A DNA stretch of 64,000 nt from Fimbriimonadaceae bacterium (GCA_019638775.1 JAHBTD010000001.1:186001-250000); one strand, 5' to 3'; shown: positions 7,090-14,898, numbered from the stretch's first letter. Made by a program: numbers and translations. Notes: generated by a model not told the origin, from the sequence alone.

Positions 7090-7821
7090 ATGCAGACAGA
7101 AACCATCGCCCACCCAAAAGTTGTGTCGCGGGAAGAGTGGCTCGCCGAACGCAAGCGGCTCCTCGAAGAGGAGAAAGAGCTAACCCGGCACAAGGATCGT
7201 GTCAACGCTTTGCGTCGGCGGCTGCCTATGGTCAAGATCGAGAAGGAGTACGTGTTCGACACATCCGAGGGCAAGAAGACGCTTCTCGATCTTTTCGAGG
7301 GCCGTCGCCAGCTCATCGTGTATCACTTCATGTTCGACCCCGAATGGGAAGAGGGCTGCCCCGGATGCACAAGCTACGTCGCTGAGATCGGCGACCAGTC
7401 GCACCTTGCCAAAAGGGACACGACGTTCACCCTCATCTCGCGCGCCCCGCTCGAAAAGCTTGAGAGCTTTAAGCAGAAGAAGGGCTGGAAGGTCAGCTGG
7501 GCGTCGTCCTTTGGGAGCGACTTCAACTACGACTTTCACACCACGATCGACGAATCGAAAGCGCCCCTCGAATACAACTACCGCACCAAGGCGGAGTGGG
7601 AGGCGCTTGGCAAGGACACGAGCCGCATGGCTGGCGAGGAGCACGGGACGAGCGTGTTCTTTCGGATTGGCGACGACGTGTACCACGCCTATTCGAACTA
7701 CGGTCGGGGTACGGAAGGGACGACCGACACCTACGGCCTGCTCGATCTGACGCCCTACGGTCGTCAGGAGGATTTTGAGGATTCGCCGGAGGGCTGGCCA
7801 CAAAGCCCGACTTACGGATAA
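7090..7821 (+). CDS. DUF899 thioredoxin-like protein
   Basis: 243 aa. Matches DUF899: N-terminal VVSREEWLAERKRLLEEEKE, then YHFMFDP and a CPGCTSY motif near 92-98, in the position of a thioredoxin-fold active site (family is described as AhpC/TSA-like). AGGAG is 9 nt upstream of the ATG. It follows the DUF1579 gene by 31 nt. A thiol-based detoxification role is plausible but not proved. Confidence 0.9.
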   Translation: MQTETIAHPKVVSREEWLAERKRLLEEEKELTRHKDRVNALRRRLPMVKIEKEYVFDTSEGKKTLLDLFEGRRQLIVYHFMFDPEWEEGCPGCTSYVAEIGDQSHLAKRDTTFTLISRAPLEKLESFKQKKGWKVSWASSFGSDFNYDFHTTIDESKAPLEYNYRTKAEWEALGKDTSRMAGEEHGTSVFFRIGDDVYHAYSNYGRGTEGTTDTYGLLDLTPYGRQEDFEDSPEGWPQSPTYG

Positions 7822-7879
7822 ACGGTTCGATCGTCGCAAACCGCCAGATGAGCATTCCAAACGAACCGTTGAAAGAGCC

Positions 7880-7927
7880 TTGACACACGCCTGCGAATAT
7901 GGTAATTTACCAATTAGTTAATTAACT
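7880..7927 (+). promoter_or_regulatory. arsR promoter/operator with two palindromes
   Basis: TTGACA (7880-7885) and, 17 bp on, TAATTT as a weak -10 box. Across it lie GGTAA-T-TTACC (7901-7911) and the perfect 12-bp palindrome AGTTAATTAACT (7916-7927). Dyads over the -10 region just upstream of an ArsR gene are the normal autorepressor arrangement; no binding data. Confidence 0.6.
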
Positions 7928-7942
7928 GTAAGGTTAAATACT

Positions 7943-8275
7943 ATGCAAGCAGATCATCTCAGCGCTACGTTCTCTGCCCTGGCGGACCCGACAAGGCGGG
8001 CTATTTTGGCTCGGCTGGCGTCGGGCGAGACGTCCGTCAAGGAGCTTGCCCAGCCTTTTGATATGACCATGCCAGCGATCACCAAGCACCTCAAAGTGCT
8101 TGAGCACGCCGGACTGATCACTCGAGGGAGGGAGGCGCAGTGGCGGCCTTGCAAGCTACAGGCCGAGCCATTGAAAGAGGTGCTGGACTGGGTGGAGAAA
8201 TATCGCCAGTTTTGGGAGGAGAGTTTCGACCGACTGGATGACTACTTGCGAGACATTCAAAGCAAGGGAAAATAG
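7943..8275 (+). CDS. ArsR family regulator of the AHSA1 operon
   Basis: 110 aa. Winged helix: LADPTRRAILARLASGE, then the recognition segment MTMPAITKHLKVLEHAGLI and the wing with REAQWRPC. The cysteine motifs of metal-sensing ArsR proteins (CxC in helix 3) are missing, and this subtype normally sits in front of AHSA1/SRPBCC genes, as it does here. It starts a tightly packed operon with 8277, 8780 and 9247. Regulated by the palindromes at 7901-7927, probably by itself. Confidence 0.93.
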   Translation: MQADHLSATFSALADPTRRAILARLASGETSVKELAQPFDMTMPAITKHLKVLEHAGLITRGREAQWRPCKLQAEPLKEVLDWVEKYRQFWEESFDRLDDYLRDIQSKGK

Positions 8276-8276
8276 G

Positions 8277-8783
8277 ATGGACACAGTTAGCAGGAATAAA
8301 CTGACTTTGACCCAGGTCTCGGACCTTGAGTTCGTCATGACGCGCACTTTCGATGCGCCAAGGAGTCTGGTGTTCGAGGCTTTGAGCAAGCCTGAGCATG
8401 TGGTGCAGTGGTGGGGATGCCGCGACATGACAATGCCCGTCTGCGAGATCGACTTTCGCGTGGGCGGAGCTTATCGTTATCTCGGTCGGACCTCCGACGG
8501 CAACGAATGCCCGATGAAGGGGGAATACCTTGAGATCGACCCGCCGGCCCGGATCCGATTCATCGAAATCTTCGACGTGGAGCCCTACAACAACTATCCG
8601 GCGACGGTGACGGTGTCATTGGAAGAGGCCGGCGGCAAGACGAAGATGACCGTCTCGGTCTTTCACATGACGAAGGAGGCTTGTGCCGGACACCTTGGTT
8701 CGGGAGTGGAGCGCGGCGTAGGCGAGTCTTACGACCGACTGGAAGAGCTGCTTGTTAAGATGCAGCACGGAGCAAAGGCATGA
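8277..8783 (+). CDS. SRPBCC (AHSA1-like) protein 1
   Basis: 168 aa. START/Bet v1-like fold of the AHSA1 subfamily: TRTFDAPRSLVFEALSKPE at the N terminus, VVQWWG, the PVCEIDFRVGG segment, then RIRFIE and the amphipathic C-terminal helix with GVGESYDRLEELL. The ATG is 1 nt past the ArsR stop, so translation is coupled. Members bind hydrophobic ligands in a central cavity; the ligand is unknown. Confidence 0.92.
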   Translation: MDTVSRNKLTLTQVSDLEFVMTRTFDAPRSLVFEALSKPEHVVQWWGCRDMTMPVCEIDFRVGGAYRYLGRTSDGNECPMKGEYLEIDPPARIRFIEIFDVEPYNNYPATVTVSLEEAGGKTKMTVSVFHMTKEACAGHLGSGVERGVGESYDRLEELLVKMQHGAKA

Positions 8784-9250
8784 GCAGGGTTCCCGTTGCC
8801 GAAAAGGAGCTCACGCTGGTTCGTCTTTTTGACGCGCCGCTAGACCTTGTGTGGGAGGTGTGGACGGAGGCCCGTCATGTGAAGGAGTGGTTTGGGCCGC
8901 ACGGGTTCACCAACCCGGTTTGCGAATGGAATGCTAGCCCGGGAGGCTCGATTCTCATCCACATGCAAAGCCCTGAGGGAGCAATCTACCCGATGACCGG
9001 CACCTTTCACGAGGTCATCAAACCAACCAAGCTTGTCTTTTTTGCGTCGGTTCCTGGCGAAGATGGCAGCACGGTCCTTGAAGGATTGGCGACGGTAACC
9101 TTCATTGAGAAAGACGGCAAGACCGAGATGACCCTGCACGACAAGGGAGTCGGTTTTGCCGAAGCGGCGAAGTACATGCTTGAAGGAATGGAGGAAGGCT
9201 GGAGCCAGAGCTTTGAGAAGATGGCGACACGGCTTGGGGAGCTTTCATGA
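8780..9250 (+). CDS. SRPBCC (AHSA1-like) protein 2
   Basis: 156 aa. Same architecture as the preceding protein (VRLFDAPLDLVWEVWTEA, VKEWFGPHGF, GWSQSFEKMATRL at the C-terminal helix) but clearly diverged. The start overlaps the stop of 8277-8783 by 4 nt (ATGA). Tandem AHSA1 pairs behind one ArsR gene are common; function is not known. Confidence 0.92.
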   Translation: MSRVPVAEKELTLVRLFDAPLDLVWEVWTEARHVKEWFGPHGFTNPVCEWNASPGGSILIHMQSPEGAIYPMTGTFHEVIKPTKLVFFASVPGEDGSTVLEGLATVTFIEKDGKTEMTLHDKGVGFAEAAKYMLEGMEEGWSQSFEKMATRLGELS

Positions 9251-9621
9251 GCGACGCATTGGCTGTCGACGAATACATCGCCTCTGCCCCTCCCGAGGCA
9301 AGAGCAATGTTGGAGGAGTTGCGCGGCATTATTGGCCGCGTGGCTCCCGATGCCGTCGAAGCGATCAGCTATCAGGTGCCCACTTTTAAGCTGTTTGGGG
9401 GGCTTGTCGGATTCGGCTACGGCAAAGGACATTGCAGCCTTTATGTGATGAGCTCGACCTTGCTCGATAGATTTCAGGACGATCTGCAAGGGTACGACAC
9501 TTCCAAAGGCACCGTGCGATTCCGCTTTGGTACACCGATTCCCGTTGATCTTGTCGAAAGGCTCGTTTTAGCGAGGGTCGATGAGAATGAGGCAGGTGCG
9601 GTGCAGACGCTAAGGCGTTGA
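9247..9621 (+). CDS. DUF1801 (YdhG-like) protein 1
   Basis: 124 aa. DUF1801 features: VDEYIASAPPEARAMLEELRGII, the EAISYQVPTFK segment and the RFGTPIPVDLVERLV C terminus. It overlaps the AHSA1 gene by 4 nt (ATGA) and ends the ArsR operon. The fold resembles the iron-chaperone-like frataxin group, but the role here is unknown. A second, different DUF1801 copy is at 10206. Confidence 0.9.
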   Translation: MSDALAVDEYIASAPPEARAMLEELRGIIGRVAPDAVEAISYQVPTFKLFGGLVGFGYGKGHCSLYVMSSTLLDRFQDDLQGYDTSKGTVRFRFGTPIPVDLVERLVLARVDENEAGAVQTLRR

Positions 9622-9653
9622 CCCCTTTTACACTTTAGATACAGGACACATTC

Positions 9654-10136
9654 ATGCAGAAAATAACGACATTCTTAACTTATAACGATCAGGCCGAAGA
9701 GGCCGTCAACATCTACGTTTCCCTCTTCAAGAACGCAGAGATCACCCACATCTCCCGCTACCCCGACGACATCCCCGAGCTTGCCCATGTGGCGGGTCAG
9801 GCGATGACGATCTCCTTCACGATCGAGGGTCAAGAGTTCATCGCGCTGAACGGCGGGCCGCAGTTCAAGTTTGATCAAGGCATCTCGCTGATGATCAACT
9901 GCGAGACACAAGAGGAGATCGACCGCATTTGGGACAAGCTCATGGAGGGCGGCGAGGCACAGGCCTGCGGCTGGCTGAAGGACAAGTTCGGGGTTTCTTG
10001 GCAGGTTACGCCGACGATCCTTGGCGACATGATGAATGACACCGACAAGGAGCGAGCCGGACGGGTTATGAAGGCCATGATGCAGATGGTGAAGTTCGAC
10101 ATCGCGACCTTGGAGGCGGCAAGGGATCAGGTCTGA
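9654..10136 (+). CDS. VOC superfamily PhnB-like protein
   Basis: 160 aa. Glyoxalase/VOC fold of the 3-demethylubiquinone-methyltransferase-like subgroup: YNDQAEEAVNIYVSLFKNAEI near the start, FIALNGGPQFKF, SLMINCETQEEID and the GWLKDKFGVSWQV segment. The family name is historical; no methyltransferase activity is implied. 33 nt after the DUF1801 gene with AGGA before the ATG, so probably in the same transcript. Confidence 0.9.
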   Translation: MQKITTFLTYNDQAEEAVNIYVSLFKNAEITHISRYPDDIPELAHVAGQAMTISFTIEGQEFIALNGGPQFKFDQGISLMINCETQEEIDRIWDKLMEGGEAQACGWLKDKFGVSWQVTPTILGDMMNDTDKERAGRVMKAMMQMVKFDIATLEAARDQV

Positions 10137-10205
10137 GGTGCCGATCAGGAGGCATCGCAATCCATCGCGGCGCTGAACGACCGCCGCCTCGACAAGGAGA
10201 CGACA

Positions 10206-10604
10206 ATGGCAACATCCAAGGCGAAGCCGCTTGACGATGCCCCGAAGGTGACCGCCTTCTTGGAAGGGCTGGAGCATCCCTTGAAGGCGGAGATTGAGGC
10301 TGTCCGACGGATCATCCTGAGCGCACATCCAAGGATGACCGAGGGCATCAAGTGGAACAATCCCTGCTTCTATTACAAGGGCGATATGGCGGTTATCCAT
10401 ACTCGATCCCAGGAATATGTCCACCTGATCTTTCCCACTGGAAACCGCATTCCGGACAGCAGCGGCCTCCTTGAAGGCGACTATCCCGACGGAAGGAAGA
10501 TGGCTTATCTGCGAAACATGAAGGATATCGAGGATAAGCGATTGGCCTTGGAAAGCGTCGTCCGAAGCTGGGTGGCGTGCATGGATGCCGAGGAAGCCTC
10601 GTGA
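10206..10604 (+). CDS. DUF1801 protein 2
   Basis: 132 aa. Distinct DUF1801 subtype: KVTAFLEGLEHPLKAEIEAVRRII, then GIKWNNPCFYYKGDMA and YVHLIFPTG. AAGGAG precedes the ATG by 6 nt. The end overlaps the start of the sigma factor gene by 20 nt if that gene uses its first ATG. Function unknown. Confidence 0.88.
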   Translation: MATSKAKPLDDAPKVTAFLEGLEHPLKAEIEAVRRIILSAHPRMTEGIKWNNPCFYYKGDMAVIHTRSQEYVHLIFPTGNRIPDSSGLLEGDYPDGRKMAYLRNMKDIEDKRLALESVVRSWVACMDAEEAS

Positions 10605-11859
10605 AGCTTCGAGGAATCTTGGGAAGCGATTGAAGACCATCGACATTGAAACGATCTACAAGACCGAGTCGCGGCGGGTTCTTGCCACGCTCATCCGGCT
10701 TTTGGGCGACTTTGAGCTTGCCGAGGACGCGCTGCACGACGCCTTTGCGGCGGCTCTGGAGAAGTGGCCCGTCGACGGCGTGCCGGACAACCCTCGCGCA
10801 TGGCTCGTTTCGACCGGGCGGTTCAAGGCCATCGACCAGATCCGTCGCCGCGCGCGGTTCGACGCTTCCCTGGCTGATGCTGCCGACCGCCTGGATACGC
10901 GATCTTCGGAGCCCTTTGAGGCGAGCGAGCAGGCTGTCAAGGATGACCAGCTTCGTCTGATCTTTACCTGTTGCCACCCGGCTTTGCCGGCGGAGGCTCG
11001 CGTTGCGCTGACGCTTCGGGAAGTGTGCGGACTGACGACAGAGGAGATTGCGCGTGCGTTCCTCACGAGCCCGCCGACGATTGCGCAAAGGATCGTGCGA
11101 GCCAAGGCGAAGATTCGGGATGCGAAGATTCCTTATGAAGTGCCAACCTCGGCGGACCTTCCCGACCGGCTGGACACGGCCTTGCAGGCGATCTATCTGG
11201 TTTTCAACGAAGGGTATTCGGCCTCTTTTGGCGCGGAGCTGACGCGGGCCGATCTTTCCGGCGAGGCGATTCGGCTTGGTCGGCTGATGATGGAGCTTTT
11301 GCCCGAGCCGGAGGTTGGGGGGCTGCTGGGCTTGATGCTCCTGCAAGAGTCGAGGCGTGTGGCCCGCACCTCTTCCGACGGGGAGCTCGTTCTTTTGGAG
11401 GATCAGGACCGGACGCTGTGGGATCGGTCGATGATCGCTGAGGGGATTGCGCTAGTCGAGCAGTCGCTCGCTTCCCGAAGGTTCGGGCCATACACGCTGC
11501 AGGCGGCGATCGCGGCGGTGCATGCCGAGGCGGAGACGCCTGAACAGACCGACTGGGGGCAGATCGCCGCGCTCTATTCCCTGCTCCTTCGCATTGAGCC
11601 GTCGCCCGTTATTGAGCTGAATCGGGCGGTTGCGGTGGCGATGCATGAAGGGTTTGAGGCGGGGCTGGCTCTTATCGATTCGATTCTGGAGAGGGGGGAT
11701 TTGGCGGATTACCACCTGGTGCATTCGGCGCGGGCGGACCTGTGCCGTCGGCTGGGGAGACGGGAAGAGGCGAGGACGTCGTATGAGAGGGCTCTGAGCC
11801 TGACGCAGCTGGAGCCTGAGCGGCGGTTTATTGAGAGGCGGCTGAAAGGGCTGGCTTGA
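10585..11859 (+). CDS. ECF42-group sigma factor with C-terminal extension
   Basis: 424 aa, more than twice the length of a normal ECF sigma factor. Region 2 lies at about 24-90 (RVLATLIRLLGDFELAEDAL, NPRAWLVSTGRFKAIDQIRR) and region 4 at 120-180 (ALTLREVCGLTTEEIARAF and the TIAQRIVRAKAKIR recognition helix). The C-terminal DUF6596/TPR-like part begins at LQAIYLVFNEGYSAS and ends with helical repeats near 375-420. This layout defines ECF42, whose genes sit beside DGPF-domain (YCII) genes, as here (12131-13579). There is no anti-sigma gene; the extension is thought to do the control. TTG at 10630 is an alternative start that avoids the 20-nt overlap with DUF1801. Confidence 0.93.
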   Translation: MPRKPREASRNLGKRLKTIDIETIYKTESRRVLATLIRLLGDFELAEDALHDAFAAALEKWPVDGVPDNPRAWLVSTGRFKAIDQIRRRARFDASLADAADRLDTRSSEPFEASEQAVKDDQLRLIFTCCHPALPAEARVALTLREVCGLTTEEIARAFLTSPPTIAQRIVRAKAKIRDAKIPYEVPTSADLPDRLDTALQAIYLVFNEGYSASFGAELTRADLSGEAIRLGRLMMELLPEPEVGGLLGLMLLQESRRVARTSSDGELVLLEDQDRTLWDRSMIAEGIALVEQSLASRRFGPYTLQAAIAAVHAEAETPEQTDWGQIAALYSLLLRIEPSPVIELNRAVAVAMHEGFEAGLALIDSILERGDLADYHLVHSARADLCRRLGRREEARTSYERALSLTQLEPERRFIERRLKGLA

Positions 11860-11925
11860 TTTTGGATTGTAGATTGTAGATTGTAGATTTTGGATTGCGG
11901 AGAGCCGATAGCCGATTGTGGATCA
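11859..11925. repeat. TTGTAGAT-type short repeats
   Basis: Tandem TTGTAGA / TTTTGGA units right behind the sigma factor stop, turning into GCCGATAGCCGATTG. The same family is found at 13580-13685. The frames that cross it give low-complexity peptides and are not genes. The rest of the gap to 12131 holds the ECF42-like promoter. Confidence 0.75.
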
Positions 11926-12010
11926 CGAATCACCGAACAAACGGTCAGATAATTCTCCACACAGAGCAGTCAGACTCAAATCGAGAATTTATCAAAAAAC
12001 TTCACGTCGC

Positions 12011-12037
12011 TGTCGAAATGGACAATTGCCGTTCGAC
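12011..12037 (+). promoter_or_regulatory. Putative ECF42 promoter, DGPF gene 1
   Basis: TGTCGA (12011-12016), a 17-nt spacer, then CGACTA (12034-12039). TGTCGA with a short CGA-type -10 box is, from memory of work on Streptomyces venezuelae, the ECF42 recognition pattern. The sigma factor gene ends 150 nt upstream. A matching element (TGTCGA-N17-CGGCTA) precedes the DGPF gene at 28918-29253. Confidence 0.65.
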
Positions 12038-12130
12038 TACATCTTGAAAGCAACCGAAGCCGAGCCTTCCCAGCGGAACTCCCGCCGGAAAGGCAGGCCA
12101 CGGAAGTAGACACGAAAAGGAGAAACGAAG

Positions 12131-12565
12131 ATGAGATTTCTGATGCTGATGATTCCGGCGGTCTATCAGGGCCCCGAAGGAAACAACCCCGAATTCGACC
12201 CGCCTCCCGGGCTGGTTGAGAAGATGATGAAATACAACGAGGACCTGGCGAACGCTGGCATGGTGATCGCGATGGACGGTCTTCAGCCGATGGCGAAGGG
12301 CGGTCGCGTGTCCTTCTCGGGCGGCAAGGGCACCATCACCGACGGCCCGTTTGTCGAGGCCAAAGAGGTCGTGGGCGGATTCTGGATTATCCGTGCGAAC
12401 TCGAAGGAGGAGGCCTTGGAGTGGGCGGCTCGCTGCCCAGCCCAGGACGGCGACGTGGTCGAGGTTCGGCAGATCTTCGACATGGACGACTACCCGGAAG
12501 AGGTCCAGAAAGTGGTGGACAGCTCGCCGCTGAAGGAGACGATGTTGAGCGAGGGGCCGCAGTAG
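12131..12565 (+). CDS. DGPF/YCII-domain protein 1
   Basis: 144 aa. YCII-related ferredoxin-like fold with the name-giving TDGPFVEAKEVVGGF segment at about 74-88 and the RFLMLMIPA start. AAAGGAG is 8 nt before the ATG. It is the first of three DGPF genes downstream of the ECF42 sigma factor and has the putative ECF42 promoter 92 nt upstream. The biochemical role of DGPF proteins is unknown; association with ECF42 is the best clue. Confidence 0.92.
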   Translation: MRFLMLMIPAVYQGPEGNNPEFDPPPGLVEKMMKYNEDLANAGMVIAMDGLQPMAKGGRVSFSGGKGTITDGPFVEAKEVVGGFWIIRANSKEEALEWAARCPAQDGDVVEVRQIFDMDDYPEEVQKVVDSSPLKETMLSEGPQ

Positions 12566-12627
12566 GTCCAGCCTTCCTTTTTGCAGGAAGCAAGTTTGGA
12601 GTGGGAGTGGGCTGTTCCCTCCCCCTA

Positions 12628-12663
12628 ACCCCCTCCCATCCTTCGGAGTTGGCGAAGGAGGGG
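12628..12663. repeat. CCCTCC hairpin before DGPF gene 2
   Basis: CCCCCTCC ... GGAGGGGG with an irregular inner part holding TTCGGAGTTGGC, followed by GACAGATTTAGGAGAAA and the start of the next DGPF gene. A repeat of this block, with its ribosome binding site, precedes DGPF gene 3 (13123-13163). Confidence 0.75.
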
Positions 12664-12685
12664 GACAGATTTAGGAGAAACAACG

Positions 12686-13078
12686 ATGAAATTTATTTGC
12701 CTTGGATACGGGTCGGGCGATAGCTGCCACACCGGCAGCGAAGTCGATATGAGTGAACTGATGGAAGCTTGCTGCGCCTATGACGACAAGCTTCGGGCGA
12801 ACGGAAACTTCGTGGCCAGCGAAGCGCTTTTTGGGCCGGAGTCGGCCAAATCGGTGCGCTGGAAGGATGGTGAGCCGGTGGTGACCGACGGGCCTTTCAT
12901 TGAAACGAAGGAGCAGGTCGGGGGATTCCAGATCATCGAGGCGAACGACATCGACCACGCGCTTGAGATCATGCTTGCCCACCCAGGAGTTCGTGGAAGC
13001 GCCGGGCTGGAGATTCGCCCGATCTTTGACACCAGCGCGATGGTGGAGGCGAGCCGGGAAGCGAGGGGCAACGCCTGA
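12686..13078 (+). CDS. DGPF/YCII-domain protein 2
   Basis: 130 aa. TDGPFIETKEQVGGF near 69-83 and a KFICLGY start. AGGAG precedes the ATG by 8 nt. It is closely related to the next gene (same KxICLGY start, ELRANGNF, AMVEASRE end) and both share their upstream hairpin block, so the pair arose by tandem duplication. No function known beyond the link to ECF42. Confidence 0.92.
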   Translation: MKFICLGYGSGDSCHTGSEVDMSELMEACCAYDDKLRANGNFVASEALFGPESAKSVRWKDGEPVVTDGPFIETKEQVGGFQIIEANDIDHALEIMLAHPGVRGSAGLEIRPIFDTSAMVEASREARGNA

Positions 13079-13122
13079 CAGGCTGCTGGCAGGCGAGAGG
13101 CCGCTGGTCTCCCTCCCCCTAA

Positions 13123-13163
13123 CCCCCTCCCTCACCAACCTTCGGAGTTGGCGAGGGAGGGGG
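13123..13163. repeat. CCCTCC hairpin before DGPF gene 3
   Basis: Stem CCCCCTCCCTC-A-CCAAC / GTTGG-C-GAGGGAGGGGG (16 bp with one mismatch) closed by a CTTCGGA loop. It ends 12 nt before the AGGAG of the next gene. This is the better preserved copy of the block at 12628. It could act as an mRNA processing or attenuation hairpin within the DGPF run. Confidence 0.8.
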
Positions 13164-13183
13164 GACAGATTTAGGAGAAAACG

Positions 13184-13579
13184 ATGAAATACATCTGCCT
13201 TGGATATCACCAAGAATCGAACTGGAATTCATACACCGAAGCCGAAATCTATGAGTTCATGGACGAATGCTTCGAATACGATGAAGAGCTGCGCGCGAAC
13301 GGGAATTTTGCGGGCGGAGAGGCTCTGCAGACGACGGATACAGCCACGACCGTGCGCTGGGCCAATGGCAAGGCTGTCGTCATCGACGGTCCATTCGCCG
13401 AGACGAAAGAGCAACTCGGAGGCATTCTGATTTTGGAGGCCAACGACCTAAACCACGCGATTCAGATCATGTCGAAGCATCCGGGCGTTCGGGCGGGATG
13501 CTTTGAGATTCGGCCTGCCGCCGACCTGAATGCGATGGTGGAAGCCAGCCGCGAAAGGAGGAAGGCGAAGGGGTTTTAG
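13184..13579 (+). CDS. DGPF/YCII-domain protein 3
   Basis: 131 aa. IDGPFAETKEQLGG near 69-82 (Ile replaces the usual Thr before DGPF), KYICLGY at the start. AGGAG 6 nt upstream. Tandem paralogue of the preceding gene; see there. The stop is followed at once by a short-repeat tract, which ends the DGPF group. Confidence 0.92.
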   Translation: MKYICLGYHQESNWNSYTEAEIYEFMDECFEYDEELRANGNFAGGEALQTTDTATTVRWANGKAVVIDGPFAETKEQLGGILILEANDLNHAIQIMSKHPGVRAGCFEIRPAADLNAMVEASRERRKAKGF

Positions 13580-13685
13580 ATTTTGGATTTTGGATTGTGG
13601 ATTGTGGATTGGAGATTGTGGATTGGAGATTGGAGATTGGAGTTTGGAGATTGAGGGATTATAGATTGTAGATTGGAGATTGGAG
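13580..13685. repeat. GGATTGTGGATTGGAGA-type short repeats
   Basis: About 105 bp of 7-8-nt units (TTTTGGA, TTGTGGA, TTGGAGA, TTGTAGA). Six-frame translation gives strings such as NPQSKI, known spurious repeat peptides in several phyla. Same family as 11859-11925. Confidence 0.85.
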
Positions 13686-13742
13686 GCGCTTGTTAGCAGT
13701 TTTCTCTCTGACATTCCGTTTGCCACAGAAAAGGAGATCGTT

Positions 13743-14405
13743 ATGAAACTAAGAATTACACTTATCCCATTAGCCTTAGCCACGCTTTTTGCGGGCTATG
13801 TTGCCTTCCACCCGGGGGTGGCTTATGCTGAGCCGCACTTTGCCAAGCTTTCGACGACTGAGTTTGCCGATCAGGCGAGCTACACTATCGACGCGGATCA
13901 CTGCAGCATCTCGTTCGAGATCACCCACCTGGGCCTCTCGCAGACTCACGGACGGTTCAACAAGTTCAGCGGAAAGCTGGAGGAAGATGCCAAAGACCTG
14001 ACCAAATCGAGCGTTGAATTCACAGCCCAGATCGACTCGATCGACACGGCTGTCGCCGCGCGGGACAAGCATCTGCTGACCGCGGACTTCTTCGATGCCG
14101 CCAAGTATCCGACGCTGACTTTCAAGAGCACAAAGGTTGAAAAGACAAAGGACGGGTACACGGTTACGGGCGATCTGACGATGAAGGATAAGACGAAGTC
14201 GATCACTATCCCGTTCAAGCACTATGGTCCTTACACGCTGACGGTGGGTGATAATTCTACACGAGTAGGTATTGTTGCCGAGCCGATCAAGATCAAGCGG
14301 AGCGACTTTGGGGTCGGGGGAGATTTCAAGCTCCCGGATGGCACCGAGGGCGCGAGCGATACCGTTATCGTTCGAATCTCCTTTGAGGCGATTAAAGACA
14401 AGTAA
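13743..14405 (+). CDS. Exported YceI family protein
   Basis: 220 aa. Signal peptide to AYAEP near residue 29. YceI lipocalin-like domain from about 45: YTIDADHCSISFEITHLGL, SHGRF-like QTHGRFNKFSG, IDSIDTAVAARDKHLLTADFF and FKSTKVEK. Family members bind isoprenoid chains in the periplasm. AAGGAG 6 nt before the ATG. The DinB gene follows after 10 nt, so they probably form a transcript. Confidence 0.93.
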   Translation: MKLRITLIPLALATLFAGYVAFHPGVAYAEPHFAKLSTTEFADQASYTIDADHCSISFEITHLGLSQTHGRFNKFSGKLEEDAKDLTKSSVEFTAQIDSIDTAVAARDKHLLTADFFDAAKYPTLTFKSTKVEKTKDGYTVTGDLTMKDKTKSITIPFKHYGPYTLTVGDNSTRVGIVAEPIKIKRSDFGVGGDFKLPDGTEGASDTVIVRISFEAIKDK

Positions 14406-14415
14406 AGGAATGAAG

Positions 14416-14898
14416 ATGAGTGACGTGATCGACAGGACGAAAGAGGAGTTTCTAAGAGCGAAGGCGGGAATCGAGCGCGCTCTCGCGACAACGCCGGACG
14501 ACCGGATCAACTGGTCGCCTGCGCCTACGGCTCGGACCCCGATTCAGCTGGTGGCCCATGCGGCATGGGCGGTGCAGAGCATGCATGGGATGCTTCAGGG
14601 GCAGACGTTTGCCGTGCCGACCACGGCACAGGCCGACCGTGAGTTTCGAGAGTGGGAAAAGCCATTTTCTACGCGAGAGGAGGTTCTTAAGCTCTTGGAA
14701 GAGAACAGCCTTGCTTTCTTGAATTGGTTAGAAAACGTAGGAGAATGGGAGTTGGACAGCACGATCACCTTCCCCTTCGGAATGGGCGAAGCGCCCATGC
14801 ACACCGTGTTGCCGTTCATGGCGGGGCACATTGATTGGCACACTGCCCAGATAGCCTACATTCAGACGGTCTACGGCGATCAGGATTGGCATATGTGA
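14416..14898 (+). CDS. DinB family protein (DUF664-like)
   Basis: 160 aa from ATG at 14416; AAAGGA 6 nt before it decides for this start over the ATG at 14410. Short DinB type with the metal ligands LVAHAAW (His near 43) and the C-terminal HIDWHTAQIAYIQ pair. Paralogue of 29424-29906, with which it shares the SPAPTARTPIQ-type and HTxQIxYxQT segments. Substrate unknown. Confidence 0.88.
   Translation: MSDVIDRTKEEFLRAKAGIERALATTPDDRINWSPAPTARTPIQLVAHAAWAVQSMHGMLQGQTFAVPTTAQADREFREWEKPFSTREEVLKLLEENSLAFLNWLENVGEWELDSTITFPFGMGEAPMHTVLPFMAGHIDWHTAQIAYIQTVYGDQDWHM

Noticed and set aside
9675..11346. Long minus-strand frames (323 and 317 codons)
   Set aside because: Complement of VOC, DUF1801 and the ECF42 gene, which have clear family motifs. 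High G+C shadows.
11918..12109. 63-codon frame before DGPF gene 1
   Set aside because: No ribosome binding site or family, and it covers the putative ECF42 promoter.
13448..13783. 111-codon frame with NPQSKI repeats
   Set aside because: Translation of the TTGGAGA tract; a known type of spurious repeat peptide.
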